Below are positions 24,546 through 33,240 of a DNA stretch of 64,000 nucleotides, one piece after another. This DNA comes from CAYWKU01 sp964459325 (GTDB taxonomy: Bacteria > RBG-13-61-14 > CAYWKU01). Each line of letters begins with the position of its first letter. Within the stretch, counting starts at the first letter, position 1. The DNA is taken from NCBI GenBank assembly GCA_964459325.1, contig CAYWKU010000007.1:1-64000 (forward strand). Reading direction: 5' to 3'. Position numbers and translations under genes: made by a program. The notes beneath the pieces are model-generated. The model saw nothing but the letters and a program-made list of their open reading frames with translations, did not search any database and was not told the origin of the DNA.

Positions 24546-24887
24546 ATGAAATACATAATAGCCATAATCCAGCCGCATCGGCTGGAACAGGTTCAGGAGG
24601 AGTTGACCGCCGCGGAAATTCACCTGAGGACCGTCTCCACGGTCATGGGTTGCGGGCGGCAGAAAGGCTACACCCATGTTTACCGGGGCATGAAGGAGAT
24701 GGGAAACCTGCTCAAAAAGATAAAGCTGGAAATCGCCGTGAACGAAGATTTCGTGCAGCCGGCCATCGACGCCATTATCAGGGGCGCCCGCACCGGCGAA
24801 ATGGGCGACGGCAAGATATTCGTCTTCGACCTGCCCCAATGCATACGCATCCATACCGGGGAAACGGGAGAAGAGGCCATCGGCTGA
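24546..24887 (+). CDS. glnK: PII nitrogen regulatory protein
   Basis: A 113-residue PII protein. The T-loop is intact (GRQKGYTHVYRG) with the uridylylatable Tyr in VYRG near residue 46-51. The B-loop TGEMGDGKIFVFDL and C-loop with Arg residues are present, so it should bind ATP/ADP and 2-oxoglutarate. Its linkage to amtB makes membrane sequestration by AmtB the likely main role; it may also act on glutamine synthetase or the NifA-like activator. The gene sits 12 bp after amtB. Confidence 0.95.
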   Translation: MKYIIAIIQPHRLEQVQEELTAAEIHLRTVSTVMGCGRQKGYTHVYRGMKEMGNLLKKIKLEIAVNEDFVQPAIDAIIRGARTGEMGDGKIFVFDLPQCIRIHTGETGEEAIG

Positions 24888-24925
24888 GCCGACATTTGGG
24901 TAGTAATCCGCCAATTTTCCGCGTG

Positions 24926-24979
24926 AAAGCTACCGTTTTGTAGGATTTGAGGAGTTGAGTCATACATTTCGGTAGCTTT
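24926..24979. promoter_or_regulatory. CTAC-N6-GTAG operator pair between glnK and glnA, within a large inverted repeat
   Basis: CTACCGTTTTGTAG (24930-24943) and the weaker ATACATTTCGGTAG (24962-24975), centres 32 bp apart, ending 79 bp upstream of the glnA sigma-54 promoter. The outer parts AAAGCTACCG and CGGTAGCTTT are a perfect 10-bp inverted repeat followed by a T-rich run, so a terminator for amtB-glnK is an alternative or additional role. Confidence 0.6.
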
Positions 24980-25053
24980 ATTTTATCATAGCCTAAGCCA
25001 GTGAAGAATATAAATGCCCGTTATCAAACATGTTTTTAACCCCCAAACCGCTT

Positions 25054-25069
25054 TGGCACATGCCTTGCT
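25054..25069 (+). promoter_or_regulatory. Sigma-54 (-24/-12) promoter of glnA
   Basis: TGGCACATGCCTTGCT fits TGGCACG-N4-TTGCW with one mismatch and exact spacing. The glnA start is 89 bp downstream. The leader (25070-25157) has small stems such as CCTG-GTCG-CAGG but I recognise no known riboswitch. Confidence 0.85.
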
Positions 25070-25157
25070 CTATAAAAAGTCAGGCTGACGCCGAAAGTTC
25101 CGAAAGTAACCGGGGCCTGGTCGCAGGAGGCGGGGCTTCAAATCCAAGGAGGAAGAA

Positions 25158-26489
25158 ATGTCCGATAAGAAAAAGGAAGAGGTGCTGAAAAAAGTAAAGG
25201 AACAGAAAGTTAAATTCATCAGGCTCTGGTTCACCGACGTGCTCGGTTACCTGAAAAGCTTTGCCATCACCCCGGAAGAGTTGGAAGGCGCCATGGAGGA
25301 AGGCATGGGATTCGACGGCTCATCGATTGAAGGCTTCGCCCGCATCGAGGAGAGCGACATGGTCGCCATGCCCGACCCCGATACTTTCTGTCTTTTGCCG
25401 TGGCGTCCCCGGGAGGAGCCGGTGGCCCGGATGGTATGCGACGTGCTCAACCCCGACGGAACTCCATACATCGGCGACCCGCGATACGCCCTCAAGCGTG
25501 CGCTCGCCGAGGCCGCCGAGGCCGGATACAAGCTGTACCTGGGGCCGGAGCTGGAGTTTTTCTACTTCAAAAACGCCGAACCCGACCCGCAGCCCCTGGA
25601 TTCGGGCGGATACTTCGACCTGACTCCGCTGGACGTGGCCAGCGACCTTCGCCGCGACACCATCAAGGCGCTCCAGGAAATGGGTATCAAGGTGGAGTAC
25701 AGCCACCACGAAGTCGCCCCCAGCCAGCACGAAATAGACCTGCGCTACATGGACGGGCTGGCGATGGCCGACACGGTCATGACATACCGTCTTACCGTCA
25801 AGGAAGTGGCCATGCAGCACGGGGTGTACGCCACGTTCATGCCCAAGCCCATCTTCGGGCAGAACGGAAGCGGCATGCACACTCACCAGTCGCTCTTCAA
25901 AAACGGCGACAACGCCTTCTTCGACGGAAATGACCCCTATAATCTTTCCAAGGAAGGTAAGGCATACATAGCGGGACTGCTCACCCATGCCAGGGAAATT
26001 TGCCTGGTCATTGCCCAGTGGGTAAACAGCTACAAGAGGCTGGTACCCGGATATGAAGCCCCTGTTTACATCTCGTGGGCGAGAAGAAACCGCTCGGCGC
26101 TGGTGAGGGTTCCCATGTACAAGCCCGGGAAGGCGGGCGCCACCCGCGCCGAGCTGCGTTGCCCCGACCCCGCGTGCAACCCCTACCTGGCCTTCGCATC
26201 CATGCTGGCGGCGGGGTTGAAGGGAATAAAGGAAGGCTACGAGCTGCCCGAACCCGTCGAGGAGGACATCTTCAAGCTTACCCCGGCCGAGCGGGAGAAG
26301 AAGACCATAGAAGCGCTGCCGGGAAGCCTGGGAGAAGCTATCGCGGAGACCGAAAAGAGCGAGTTGGTCAAACAGGCGCTGGGAGAGCACATATTCGGGA
26401 AGTTCATCGAGAACAAGAAAATCGAGTGGGACATGTACCGCACTCACGTAAGCCGCTACGAGCTGGAAAAATATCTCCCGGTTATCTAG
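25158..26489 (+). CDS. glnA: Glutamine synthetase type I (alpha subclass)
   Basis: A 443-residue GSI that makes glutamine from glutamate, ammonia and ATP as a dodecamer. Catalytic motifs are intact: FDGSSIEGF, GPELEFFYF, SHHEVAPSQHEIDLR, NGSGMHTHQSL and the Arg/Glu-rich substrate site RCPDPACNPYLAF. The length and lack of the 25-residue insert are those of GSI-alpha. The position equivalent to the adenylylated Tyr reads DIFKLTPAE, with Phe, so control by adenylylation is not expected. AAGGAGG precedes the ATG. It leads an operon with mvhD-like, metV-like and two glutamate synthase genes, behind a sigma-54 promoter. Confidence 0.97.
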   Translation: MSDKKKEEVLKKVKEQKVKFIRLWFTDVLGYLKSFAITPEELEGAMEEGMGFDGSSIEGFARIEESDMVAMPDPDTFCLLPWRPREEPVARMVCDVLNPDGTPYIGDPRYALKRALAEAAEAGYKLYLGPELEFFYFKNAEPDPQPLDSGGYFDLTPLDVASDLRRDTIKALQEMGIKVEYSHHEVAPSQHEIDLRYMDGLAMADTVMTYRLTVKEVAMQHGVYATFMPKPIFGQNGSGMHTHQSLFKNGDNAFFDGNDPYNLSKEGKAYIAGLLTHAREICLVIAQWVNSYKRLVPGYEAPVYISWARRNRSALVRVPMYKPGKAGATRAELRCPDPACNPYLAFASMLAAGLKGIKEGYELPEPVEEDIFKLTPAEREKKTIEALPGSLGEAIAETEKSELVKQALGEHIFGKFIENKKIEWDMYRTHVSRYELEKYLPVI

Positions 26490-26558
26490 GTGAGGAAAAG
26501 ATAATGACACGGCCAGGCAGCCGCCCACCGGCCTTGACGTGGGTTTGAGGAGATGAAA

Positions 26559-26963
26559 ATGGGACGAAAAAGCGACAGCAATCGGCCGCGGATAGTGGTG
26601 CTGTATTGCGCCCATTGTGTCCCGGAAGATGTAAAAATCCCCGGCACAGGCAAAACCGACAGCTCGTTCAGAACCCGCTTCGAAATGATGCCCTGCTCGG
26701 GCAAAGTCGATGAGGCTCAGGTGTTGAAAATTCTCGCAGCCGGAGCCGAGGCGTTGCAACTCGTGGCCTGTCCTCCGGGGGATTGCTCCTTCCTGACCGG
26801 GAATTTGAGAGCCGCTAAAAGGATGGAAAGGGCCCGGAAACTTCTGGAGGAAATCGGCGAAAACCCGGATAGGCTGGGAATCGAATACGGCAGTGGATTG
26901 TCCGGAAGCGGGCTGGAACAAGTGGCCGAAAAGAGGATGGAAGCGCTGCTGCAACCGGCATAA
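26559..26963 (+). CDS. mvhD: MvhD/FlpD-type hydrogenase iron-sulfur (delta) subunit
   Basis: A 134-residue protein of the MvhD family, which relays electrons between hydrogenases or other donors and heterodisulfide-reductase-like flavoproteins through a 2Fe-2S cluster. Cysteines in VLYCAHC, MMPCSGKVD and ACPPGDCSFLTGN match the family pattern. The ATG at 26559 has GAGGAG six bases upstream; an ATG at 26553 is too close to that site. Its place between glnA and metV-like, ahead of glutamate synthase, suggests it delivers electrons to a nitrogen-assimilation complex here rather than to a hydrogenase. That is inference. Confidence 0.82.
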   Translation: MGRKSDSNRPRIVVLYCAHCVPEDVKIPGTGKTDSSFRTRFEMMPCSGKVDEAQVLKILAAGAEALQLVACPPGDCSFLTGNLRAAKRMERARKLLEEIGENPDRLGIEYGSGLSGSGLEQVAEKRMEALLQPA

Positions 26964-26985
26964 TCATCCCGGAGGATAATGACTT

Positions 26986-27654
26986 ATGATAATCGCGGAA
27001 TGGAAACCTCTGTCCGAATTGACCGAAAGGTTGAAAAAACACCGGAAAGTACTGGTGGCCGGATGCTCGACCTGCGTCGCGGAATGCTCCGCCGGCGGGG
27101 AAAAGGAAGTGCACACCATGGCTCCGCTGCTGGAGATTGCCATGAAAAAAAACGACAGCAATGTGGTTGTACATGAGGCCACCGTGGAGCGGCAATGCGA
27201 GTGGGAGTTTCTTGAGGAACTGGAGGAGGTAATACCCCGGGTGGACGCCGTGGTGAGCCTGGCCTGCGGCATCGGAGTCCAGGCTCTGGCCGAGCGCTAT
27301 CCCGACGTGCCGGTCTACCCGGGCGTTAACACAACTTCTTTAGCCATTCGCGAGGAACCCGGCCTGTGGACGGCGCGGTGCGCCGCCTGCGGCGATTGCA
27401 TGCTCGGGGACACCTTCGGCCTCTGCCCCGTGGCACGCTGCGCAAAGGGACTGCTCAACGGCCCCTGCGGAGGCACGAGACCCGGTGGAAAATGCGAGAT
27501 AAACGAGGAAACCGACTGCATATGGTACTTGATTATACGAAAGGCACAGGAGCGCGGCCAAATGGAAGCGTTAATGAGATTGAGGGAGCCGAAGGACTGG
27601 TCAAAATCAATCCACAACGGCCCCAAAAGGATGGTACGCGAAGACCTTCGTTAA
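26986..27654 (+). CDS. metV: MetV-like methylenetetrahydrofolate reductase C-terminal domain protein
   Basis: A 222-residue protein of the MetV type (the zinc-binding C-terminal methylene-THF reductase domain found with MetF in acetogens). Motifs: VAGCSTCVAECSAGGEKEV near the start, SLACGIGVQ, then a dense cysteine region CAACGDCMLG, LCPVARCAKG, LLNGPCGGTRPGGKCEIN and ETDCIWYLI. In acetogens MetV couples MetF to Hdr/MvhD modules. No metF is present here. The neighbours instead are MvhD-like, glnA and glutamate synthase, so a role in electron input to glutamate synthase is plausible but unproven. GGAGG lies nine bases before the ATG. Confidence 0.85.
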   Translation: MIIAEWKPLSELTERLKKHRKVLVAGCSTCVAECSAGGEKEVHTMAPLLEIAMKKNDSNVVVHEATVERQCEWEFLEELEEVIPRVDAVVSLACGIGVQALAERYPDVPVYPGVNTTSLAIREEPGLWTARCAACGDCMLGDTFGLCPVARCAKGLLNGPCGGTRPGGKCEINEETDCIWYLIIRKAQERGQMEALMRLREPKDWSKSIHNGPKRMVREDLR

Positions 27655-27686
27655 CGAAAAAAACGGCAAAGGAGAGATAAAGTCAC

Positions 27687-30608
27687 ATGCCCGAAAAGTA
27701 CCACATAAACGTCCGAACCCTGCCTCCGAGATATGCGCCGGTGTCCAGGTACAACTCCATCGAGTTCGACGGATGCCTGGGATGCCTCAAGTGCGTAAAG
27801 CGTGATTCGTGCGTTTACGAGGTATACAAAAAGCGCGAGTTTCTGCCGGAAGAGCTGGTCGACATCGGCGACGGTATGTGCCTGAACTGCTTCCGGTGCG
27901 TCCAGGAGTGCAAGAAGAACACAATCTCCCGCGCCGTCAATCCCCGGTACCGGGCCATGGGCGACGATTACTGGACGCCGGAGCTTATATCGGGCATCTG
28001 GAAGCAGGCTTACAACGGCAAGATACCCGTAAGCGGCGCCGGGTACAGAGGCCCCTTCTCCGGCCCGGGCTTCGATTCCATGTGGACTGACATGTCCGAA
28101 ATCGTACGGCCCACACGCGACGGTATCCACGGCAGGGAGTACATAAGCACCGTCATCGAGCTGGGGAGAAAGCCGGAGTATCTGAAATTCGACGGCTCCG
28201 GCAACCCGGAAGGGGAACTTCCTTCCTTCGTTCAGATTCCGTTGCCCATGATTTTCGATGTGCCCGAAAATGCAATGATGGGGGTTTCCACCCGCCGGGC
28301 CATAGCCCGGGCCGCGCGCGAGTTGGGCGCCCTGGCGGTAGCCGACCCGGAAGAGGCGCAAAACGTACTTGCCGAATACGCGGAGCATCTGATAGTGAAG
28401 CTGAAACCCGAGGATATAGAGGCCGTCCCCTTCGAGAAATTCCGGGCGGTGGAGTTGCCGTTTTATGAAGGAGTAGAAAGGCGAATCGATAGCATAAAGG
28501 ACGCATTTCCGAAAACCCTCGTCACCGTTCGACTTCCGCTGGATGAAAATGCCGTATCCAGGGCGGCGGAGATTGCCCGTTATCGGGCCGACGTGATTCA
28601 CCTGCAGGCCGGGCCGAAAGGTCGCGGTTTCGGACGGCGCTCCGGGGATTTCGTCACAGACCCGGTGCGCGAAGTTCACCTCGACCTGGTGGAGCGCTGT
28701 TTGCGCGAGCAGGTGTCCGTAATCGTCTCCGGCGGTATCGCACTGGCCGAGCACGTCGCAAAAACGGTAATATGCGGCGCGGACGGCGTAGGAGTGGACA
28801 CCGCCCTGCCGGTGGCCCTTGAATGCCGCCTGTGCTCGGAATGCGGCGATGAGTGCCCCGTCGGGATGGACAGCGTACCCATCGAATGGGCGACTCAGAG
28901 GATAGTCAACCTGATGGGCTCGTGGCATTCGCAACTGCTGGAAGTGCTCGGGGCAATGGGACTGCGGGAAGTAAGGCGGCTGCGCGGCGAAACCGGACGG
29001 GCCATGTTTTTTCGGAACCTGGAGGAAGAATGCTTCGGCCCGGTTTTCGGCAAGCGAAACGGAAACTCACCGAAGAAAGGAAATAACGGGGTTGAAATCC
29101 CGGTTACAGGCTCGGAAGTAGGGCCGTGCTCTGAGCTGGTGGCGCGAAGTCCGTCCCGCTTCCGAAATCCCCTTTCGCGCTACAAGGTTCTACGCTCCTC
29201 CGATTGCATAGCCTGCGGAAAATGTGCGGAGGTTTGCCGGTACGGCGTGCACAAAACGGGCGGCAAAAAAATGCTCGCCCCTAAATCGCACCTGTGCGTC
29301 GGCCCGGAGATATGCAGTAACGAAGGCGCTTACTGCGCCGAAAGCTGCCCGCAGGGCGCCATCCGGGTGGGTGAAGACCCCATGTACGAAACCTTCGGCG
29401 ACCCGCGATGGACGAACGACCTCTTGGTAAGCACCTGGCATCAGGCCGAAACCGGCTGTCCGCCGTCGGCGAATATCGAGTATAAAATCGGCGCTTCGGG
29501 CGGCGGGTTCGACATGATAGACTTCGAGTTTCCTTCAGAGCCGGTGAAGCCCGGAATAAAGCCGGAAAAAATAGATTTAAGCCTGCCGCTGAACCGCACC
29601 GGCGACGGTCGCCCCGGGGTCAGGATAGGCATACCGCTGTACGGCGGCGGCATGAGCTTCGGCTCCATCGGGTTGGCGACAATGATTTCCAGGGCCAGGG
29701 CGTGGCAGGCGTTCGGCTCGCTGATGTGTACCGGCGAGGGTGGATACCCGGACGAGCTTACCGAGTACGACGAGAACATCATCACCCAGGTGGCCACCGG
29801 TTTGTTCGGCGTCAGAGAGGAGACAATTCAGCGGGCGCCGGTTGTCGAGTTCAAGTACGCTCAGGGGGCCAAGCCCGGGCTGGGCGGGCATTTGCTGGGC
29901 GATAAGGTCACCCCCGCCGTGGCCCGGATGCGGGAAGCCGTCGAGGGCAGCGCGCTGTTTTCGCCGTTCCCGTTCCATTCGGTTTACTCGGTCGAAGACC
30001 ACAAGAAACACGTAGACTGGATAAAAATGGTCAACCCGGGGGGGCTGGTTTCGGTGAAAGTGTCCACTCCCACCGACGTGGACATGGTGGCGGTGGGCAG
30101 CTACTACGCCGGGGCGCACATAGTTCACCTGGACGGCAGCTACGGCGGCACCGGCGCGGCCCCCGACATCGCCAAGAAAAACATCGCCATGCCCATCGAG
30201 TACGCTATACCCAAGGTGCACAGGTTCCTGGTGGAAGAAGGAATCCGCGACAAGATAACCCTCATCGCCTCGGGCGGATTGCGCACCGCGTGGGACGTGG
30301 CCAAGGCTATTGCACTTGGCGCCGACGGGGTGGTCATAGGCACCGCCGAGATGGTGGCGCTGGAGTGCATCCGGTGCGGAAACTGCGAAAGCGGACGAGG
30401 TTGCCCGCGCGGCATAGCCACCACCGACCCGGAACTTTCCGCCATGTACGACACCGATTGGGGGGCACAGAGGATTATCAACATGCTTTACTCGTGGACT
30501 TCACAGTTGAGGGAAATACTGCGCCGGTTCGGAATGAGAAGCGTGTCGGAGTTGGTGGGCCGGAGCGACCTGCTTGTCCACCGGCAGTATGAAAGGTTAT
30601 CCGCATAA
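27687..30608 (+). CDS. Glutamate synthase, tandem ferredoxin/FMN-barrel (GltB2-like) double module
   Basis: A 973-residue polypeptide with two related halves. Half one (about 1-445) has two 4Fe-4S motifs (CLGCLKC, CLNCFRCVQEC), the family segment FDSMWTDMSEIVRPTRDG and a barrel ending in ICGADGVGVDTALPVALECRL. Half two (about 475-973) has ferredoxin motifs CIACGKCAEVC and CAESCPQGAI and a full archaeal-type glutamate synthase barrel: GGGMSFGSIGL, MCTGEGGYPDEL, KPGLGGHLLGDKVTP, YGGTGAAPD and ALGADGVVIGTAEM with a CIRCGNCESGRGCPRG cluster. Half two should be the FMN site that reduces 2-oxoglutarate plus ammonia to glutamate. Half one lacks several of those motifs and may only carry electrons. 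AAAGGAG precedes the start. Confidence 0.88.
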   Translation: MPEKYHINVRTLPPRYAPVSRYNSIEFDGCLGCLKCVKRDSCVYEVYKKREFLPEELVDIGDGMCLNCFRCVQECKKNTISRAVNPRYRAMGDDYWTPELISGIWKQAYNGKIPVSGAGYRGPFSGPGFDSMWTDMSEIVRPTRDGIHGREYISTVIELGRKPEYLKFDGSGNPEGELPSFVQIPLPMIFDVPENAMMGVSTRRAIARAARELGALAVADPEEAQNVLAEYAEHLIVKLKPEDIEAVPFEKFRAVELPFYEGVERRIDSIKDAFPKTLVTVRLPLDENAVSRAAEIARYRADVIHLQAGPKGRGFGRRSGDFVTDPVREVHLDLVERCLREQVSVIVSGGIALAEHVAKTVICGADGVGVDTALPVALECRLCSECGDECPVGMDSVPIEWATQRIVNLMGSWHSQLLEVLGAMGLREVRRLRGETGRAMFFRNLEEECFGPVFGKRNGNSPKKGNNGVEIPVTGSEVGPCSELVARSPSRFRNPLSRYKVLRSSDCIACGKCAEVCRYGVHKTGGKKMLAPKSHLCVGPEICSNEGAYCAESCPQGAIRVGEDPMYETFGDPRWTNDLLVSTWHQAETGCPPSANIEYKIGASGGGFDMIDFEFPSEPVKPGIKPEKIDLSLPLNRTGDGRPGVRIGIPLYGGGMSFGSIGLATMISRARAWQAFGSLMCTGEGGYPDELTEYDENIITQVATGLFGVREETIQRAPVVEFKYAQGAKPGLGGHLLGDKVTPAVARMREAVEGSALFSPFPFHSVYSVEDHKKHVDWIKMVNPGGLVSVKVSTPTDVDMVAVGSYYAGAHIVHLDGSYGGTGAAPDIAKKNIAMPIEYAIPKVHRFLVEEGIRDKITLIASGGLRTAWDVAKAIALGADGVVIGTAEMVALECIRCGNCESGRGCPRGIATTDPELSAMYDTDWGAQRIINMLYSWTSQLREILRRFGMRSVSELVGRSDLLVHRQYERLSA

Positions 30609-30626
30609 CGGCGGGGGAACAGCGCC

Positions 30627-33236
30627 ATGGAAAAGTACATCAGGAGTATCATCCAATCACGGAGAAAGTTGGTATCCGACATGCCCCGCCTTCCCCTGGT
30701 AAAGAGCGCCGAGGAGGGTGGATGCGGCGTGGTGGGGTTCGCATCCAGCGTTCCCGTCAGCGGCAGGCACATATTCGAGCCTTCCATACAGATGCACAAC
30801 CGGGGCAACGGCAAAGGGGGCGGTATAGCCGCCGCCGGGTTCCGGCCAGAGCAGCTCGGGGTGGACGCGGGCACGCTCGCGAAGGATTACATACTCCAGG
30901 TGGCGCTGCTCGACCCGCAATCGGAGAAGAAAATCGAGGAAGAGGCGGTTACCCCTTACCTTGAAATCCATCGGAAAACGGCGCTCAAACCCGAGGCCGA
31001 CTACCGCGATTTCGGCCTCGAGTGCGCCCCGCCGGACATATTGAGATATTTCGTCCGGGTCAAGGAGGACGTTCTCGAAAAGTTCGCGGAAGAAAACGAT
31101 ATGGCCGACATCGAGCCGCGAAAGGCCGAAGACGAGTTTATTTATCAGAACAGCGTCCGCCTCAACCGGAGGTTTTATTCGTCGCTCGGCGAAAAAAGCG
31201 CCTTCGTGCTCTCTCATGGCCGCGATTTGATGATATTCAAAATAGTGGGTTACGCGGAGCAGGTGGTTCAATATTACGGCCTCGAAAACCTCGGGGCACA
31301 GGTATGGATAGCTCACCAGCGCTATCCCACCAAGGGCAGGGTATGGCATCCGGCGGGCGCTCACCCGTTCATCGGCCTCAACGAGGCGCTTGTGCACAAC
31401 GGCGACTTCGCCAACTTCCACAGCGTTAGCGAGTATCTTCGCCAGCACGGCATTGCGCCGCAATTTCTGACGGACACCGAGGTCAGCGTATTGCTCTTTG
31501 ACCTGTTGGACAGGGTCTACGGTTATCCGCTGGAGTACCTGATAGAGTCCTTGGCGCCAACCACGGAGCTTGACCTGGAGGAGTTGGCCGAGGAGCGCAA
31601 ACAAATATACCGTGCCGTTCAGGCGTTGCACATGCACGGCTCGCCCGACGGCCCGTGGTTTTTTATCATTGCCCGCTCCAACCCCGACCTGGACAGGCTG
31701 CAACTGCTGGGCATCACCGACACTTCCATGCTCAGGCCTCAGGTATTCGCCATGCAGGAGGGCGACGTTTCCATCGGTTTGATAGGGAGCGAAAAGCAGG
31801 CCATCGACGCCACCCTGAGTTCGCTGGCCTCGGAAGATAATCGCTTCCGCTCGGTGGCCGACCGTTACTGGAACGCTCGAGGCGGCAGCCATACCGACGG
31901 CGGCGCGTTCGCTTTCAACGTAATCCGCAACAACGGCCACTCGAAAATAGAATGCGCCGACAAATTCGGGCACCTGATGCCTTCCACCCCCGGCGATTGG
32001 AAGGTTCACATGACACAGGAAAACGAGCCGCCTCCGTTACACGAGGAACTGTCGGTGTTTCTGGAAGATGCAAGAAAAAATCGGGACCCGATGAGCGCAT
32101 TCTCCAAGGTATCGTCCCTGATAAGCGGTTGGAATTTTCAACATCTCAGATGGCTCACGGGCAAACTGACCGACATGGCCGGCGAAGATGACGGCGGAAT
32201 AAGCTTCACACTCGGTACCCTTACCCTTCTCAACGACCGCCGCTACAATTGCGGGGGCATGAAAAGGAGCGCCGTGCTTGAAGTTATAAGGGATGCTATC
32301 GATGAAATACTCGATAATATCCCTTCCATAGAGCAGAGGTCGGTAAGCAAGTACGTTCGCATAGATTACGGCACGAGAGGCGTCTTAAGGCCGCCCGATT
32401 ACGGTGAGAACACGCTGGTGGTGTGCGCTTGGGGTTTTCCGCCTGAAGGGGAGGAAGCGAACGCCGCCATGGAAGCCGAAGCTTACCGGCTGGGGTGGAG
32501 GAGGTTTATCGTTTACGGCCTGCGGGGGCAGAGGTTTACCGGTTGCGGCTTCGGCCCGGATACTTCCGGCGTCAAAATTGACGTTTACGGCAGCAGCGGC
32601 GATTACCTAGCCGGCGGCGCCGACGGGATGGAAATCCGGGTACATGACAACGGCCAGGACCAGTTGGCGCAGGTTATGAAGTGCGGAAAACTGGTTGTGC
32701 ACGGCGACGTGGGGCAGGCTTTCATGTACGGCGCCAAGGGCGGCGAAGTCTACGTCATGGGCAGCGCCGCCGGAAGGCCGTTAATCAACGCGGTGGGCAA
32801 GCCCCGGGTCGTCATCAACGGCGCCTGCCTCGACTACCTGGCCGAAAGCTTCATGGCCGGCGACCCTCACAACGGCGGCGGGTTCGTAGTGCTCAACGGC
32901 GTCGAGTTCGACGATTACGGCAACGTAAAAGAGCAGGAATCGCCGTATCCCGGCTCCAACCTGTTTTCGCTGGCCAGCGGCGGGGCCATTTACGTCCGCG
33001 ACCCTCATCGCAAACTGGTGAGCCGGCAGCTCAACGGTGGCGAGTTCGCAGACATGGAAGAAAGGGACTGGGAGCTGATACGGCCCTACCTCGAGGAGAA
33101 TGAAAGGCGGTTCGGCATTTCCATCGAGCGGGACCTGTTGGCCGTGGACGGCCAAAAGCGCTCACCGCTGGAAGTTTACCGGAAGGTCAGGGCCGTCCAG
33201 TTGGGGGTGCTGGCGAAGGAGACGGCGCCCGAGTAG
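30627..33236 (+). CDS. Glutamate synthase, class II glutamine amidotransferase plus GXGXG domain
   Basis: An 869-residue fusion of the glutaminase (GltB1) and GXGXG (GltB3) parts of a split glutamate synthase. The Ntn nucleophile is Cys33 in EEGGCGVVGF, so a 32-residue propeptide must be removed. Downstream hallmarks of class II amidotransferases are HQRYPTKGRVWHPAGAHPF and LVHNGDFANF. The C-terminal part (about 610-800) has the right-handed helix pattern YGLRGQRFTGCGFGPD, GDYLAGGADGMEI, GDVGQAFMYGAKGG and MGSAAGRP. It would supply ammonia by a tunnel to the preceding gene product, 18 bp upstream in the same operon. It ends 4 bp from a convergent gene with no terminator visible. Confidence 0.9.
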   Translation: MEKYIRSIIQSRRKLVSDMPRLPLVKSAEEGGCGVVGFASSVPVSGRHIFEPSIQMHNRGNGKGGGIAAAGFRPEQLGVDAGTLAKDYILQVALLDPQSEKKIEEEAVTPYLEIHRKTALKPEADYRDFGLECAPPDILRYFVRVKEDVLEKFAEENDMADIEPRKAEDEFIYQNSVRLNRRFYSSLGEKSAFVLSHGRDLMIFKIVGYAEQVVQYYGLENLGAQVWIAHQRYPTKGRVWHPAGAHPFIGLNEALVHNGDFANFHSVSEYLRQHGIAPQFLTDTEVSVLLFDLLDRVYGYPLEYLIESLAPTTELDLEELAEERKQIYRAVQALHMHGSPDGPWFFIIARSNPDLDRLQLLGITDTSMLRPQVFAMQEGDVSIGLIGSEKQAIDATLSSLASEDNRFRSVADRYWNARGGSHTDGGAFAFNVIRNNGHSKIECADKFGHLMPSTPGDWKVHMTQENEPPPLHEELSVFLEDARKNRDPMSAFSKVSSLISGWNFQHLRWLTGKLTDMAGEDDGGISFTLGTLTLLNDRRYNCGGMKRSAVLEVIRDAIDEILDNIPSIEQRSVSKYVRIDYGTRGVLRPPDYGENTLVVCAWGFPPEGEEANAAMEAEAYRLGWRRFIVYGLRGQRFTGCGFGPDTSGVKIDVYGSSGDYLAGGADGMEIRVHDNGQDQLAQVMKCGKLVVHGDVGQAFMYGAKGGEVYVMGSAAGRPLINAVGKPRVVINGACLDYLAESFMAGDPHNGGGFVVLNGVEFDDYGNVKEQESPYPGSNLFSLASGGAIYVRDPHRKLVSRQLNGGEFADMEERDWELIRPYLEENERRFGISIERDLLAVDGQKRSPLEVYRKVRAVQLGVLAKETAPE

Positions 33237-33240
33237 AGGA

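Noticed and set aside
25070..25157. A known glutamine or other riboswitch in the glnA leader
   Set aside because: Small stems exist (for example CCTG-GTCG-CAGG) but I could not match the conserved core of any class I know.
25320..26954. A 544-residue antisense open frame opposite glnA and mvhD
   Set aside because: It is the mirror frame of strongly conserved genes with biased third positions; no start signal, domain or low-complexity-free pattern supports it.
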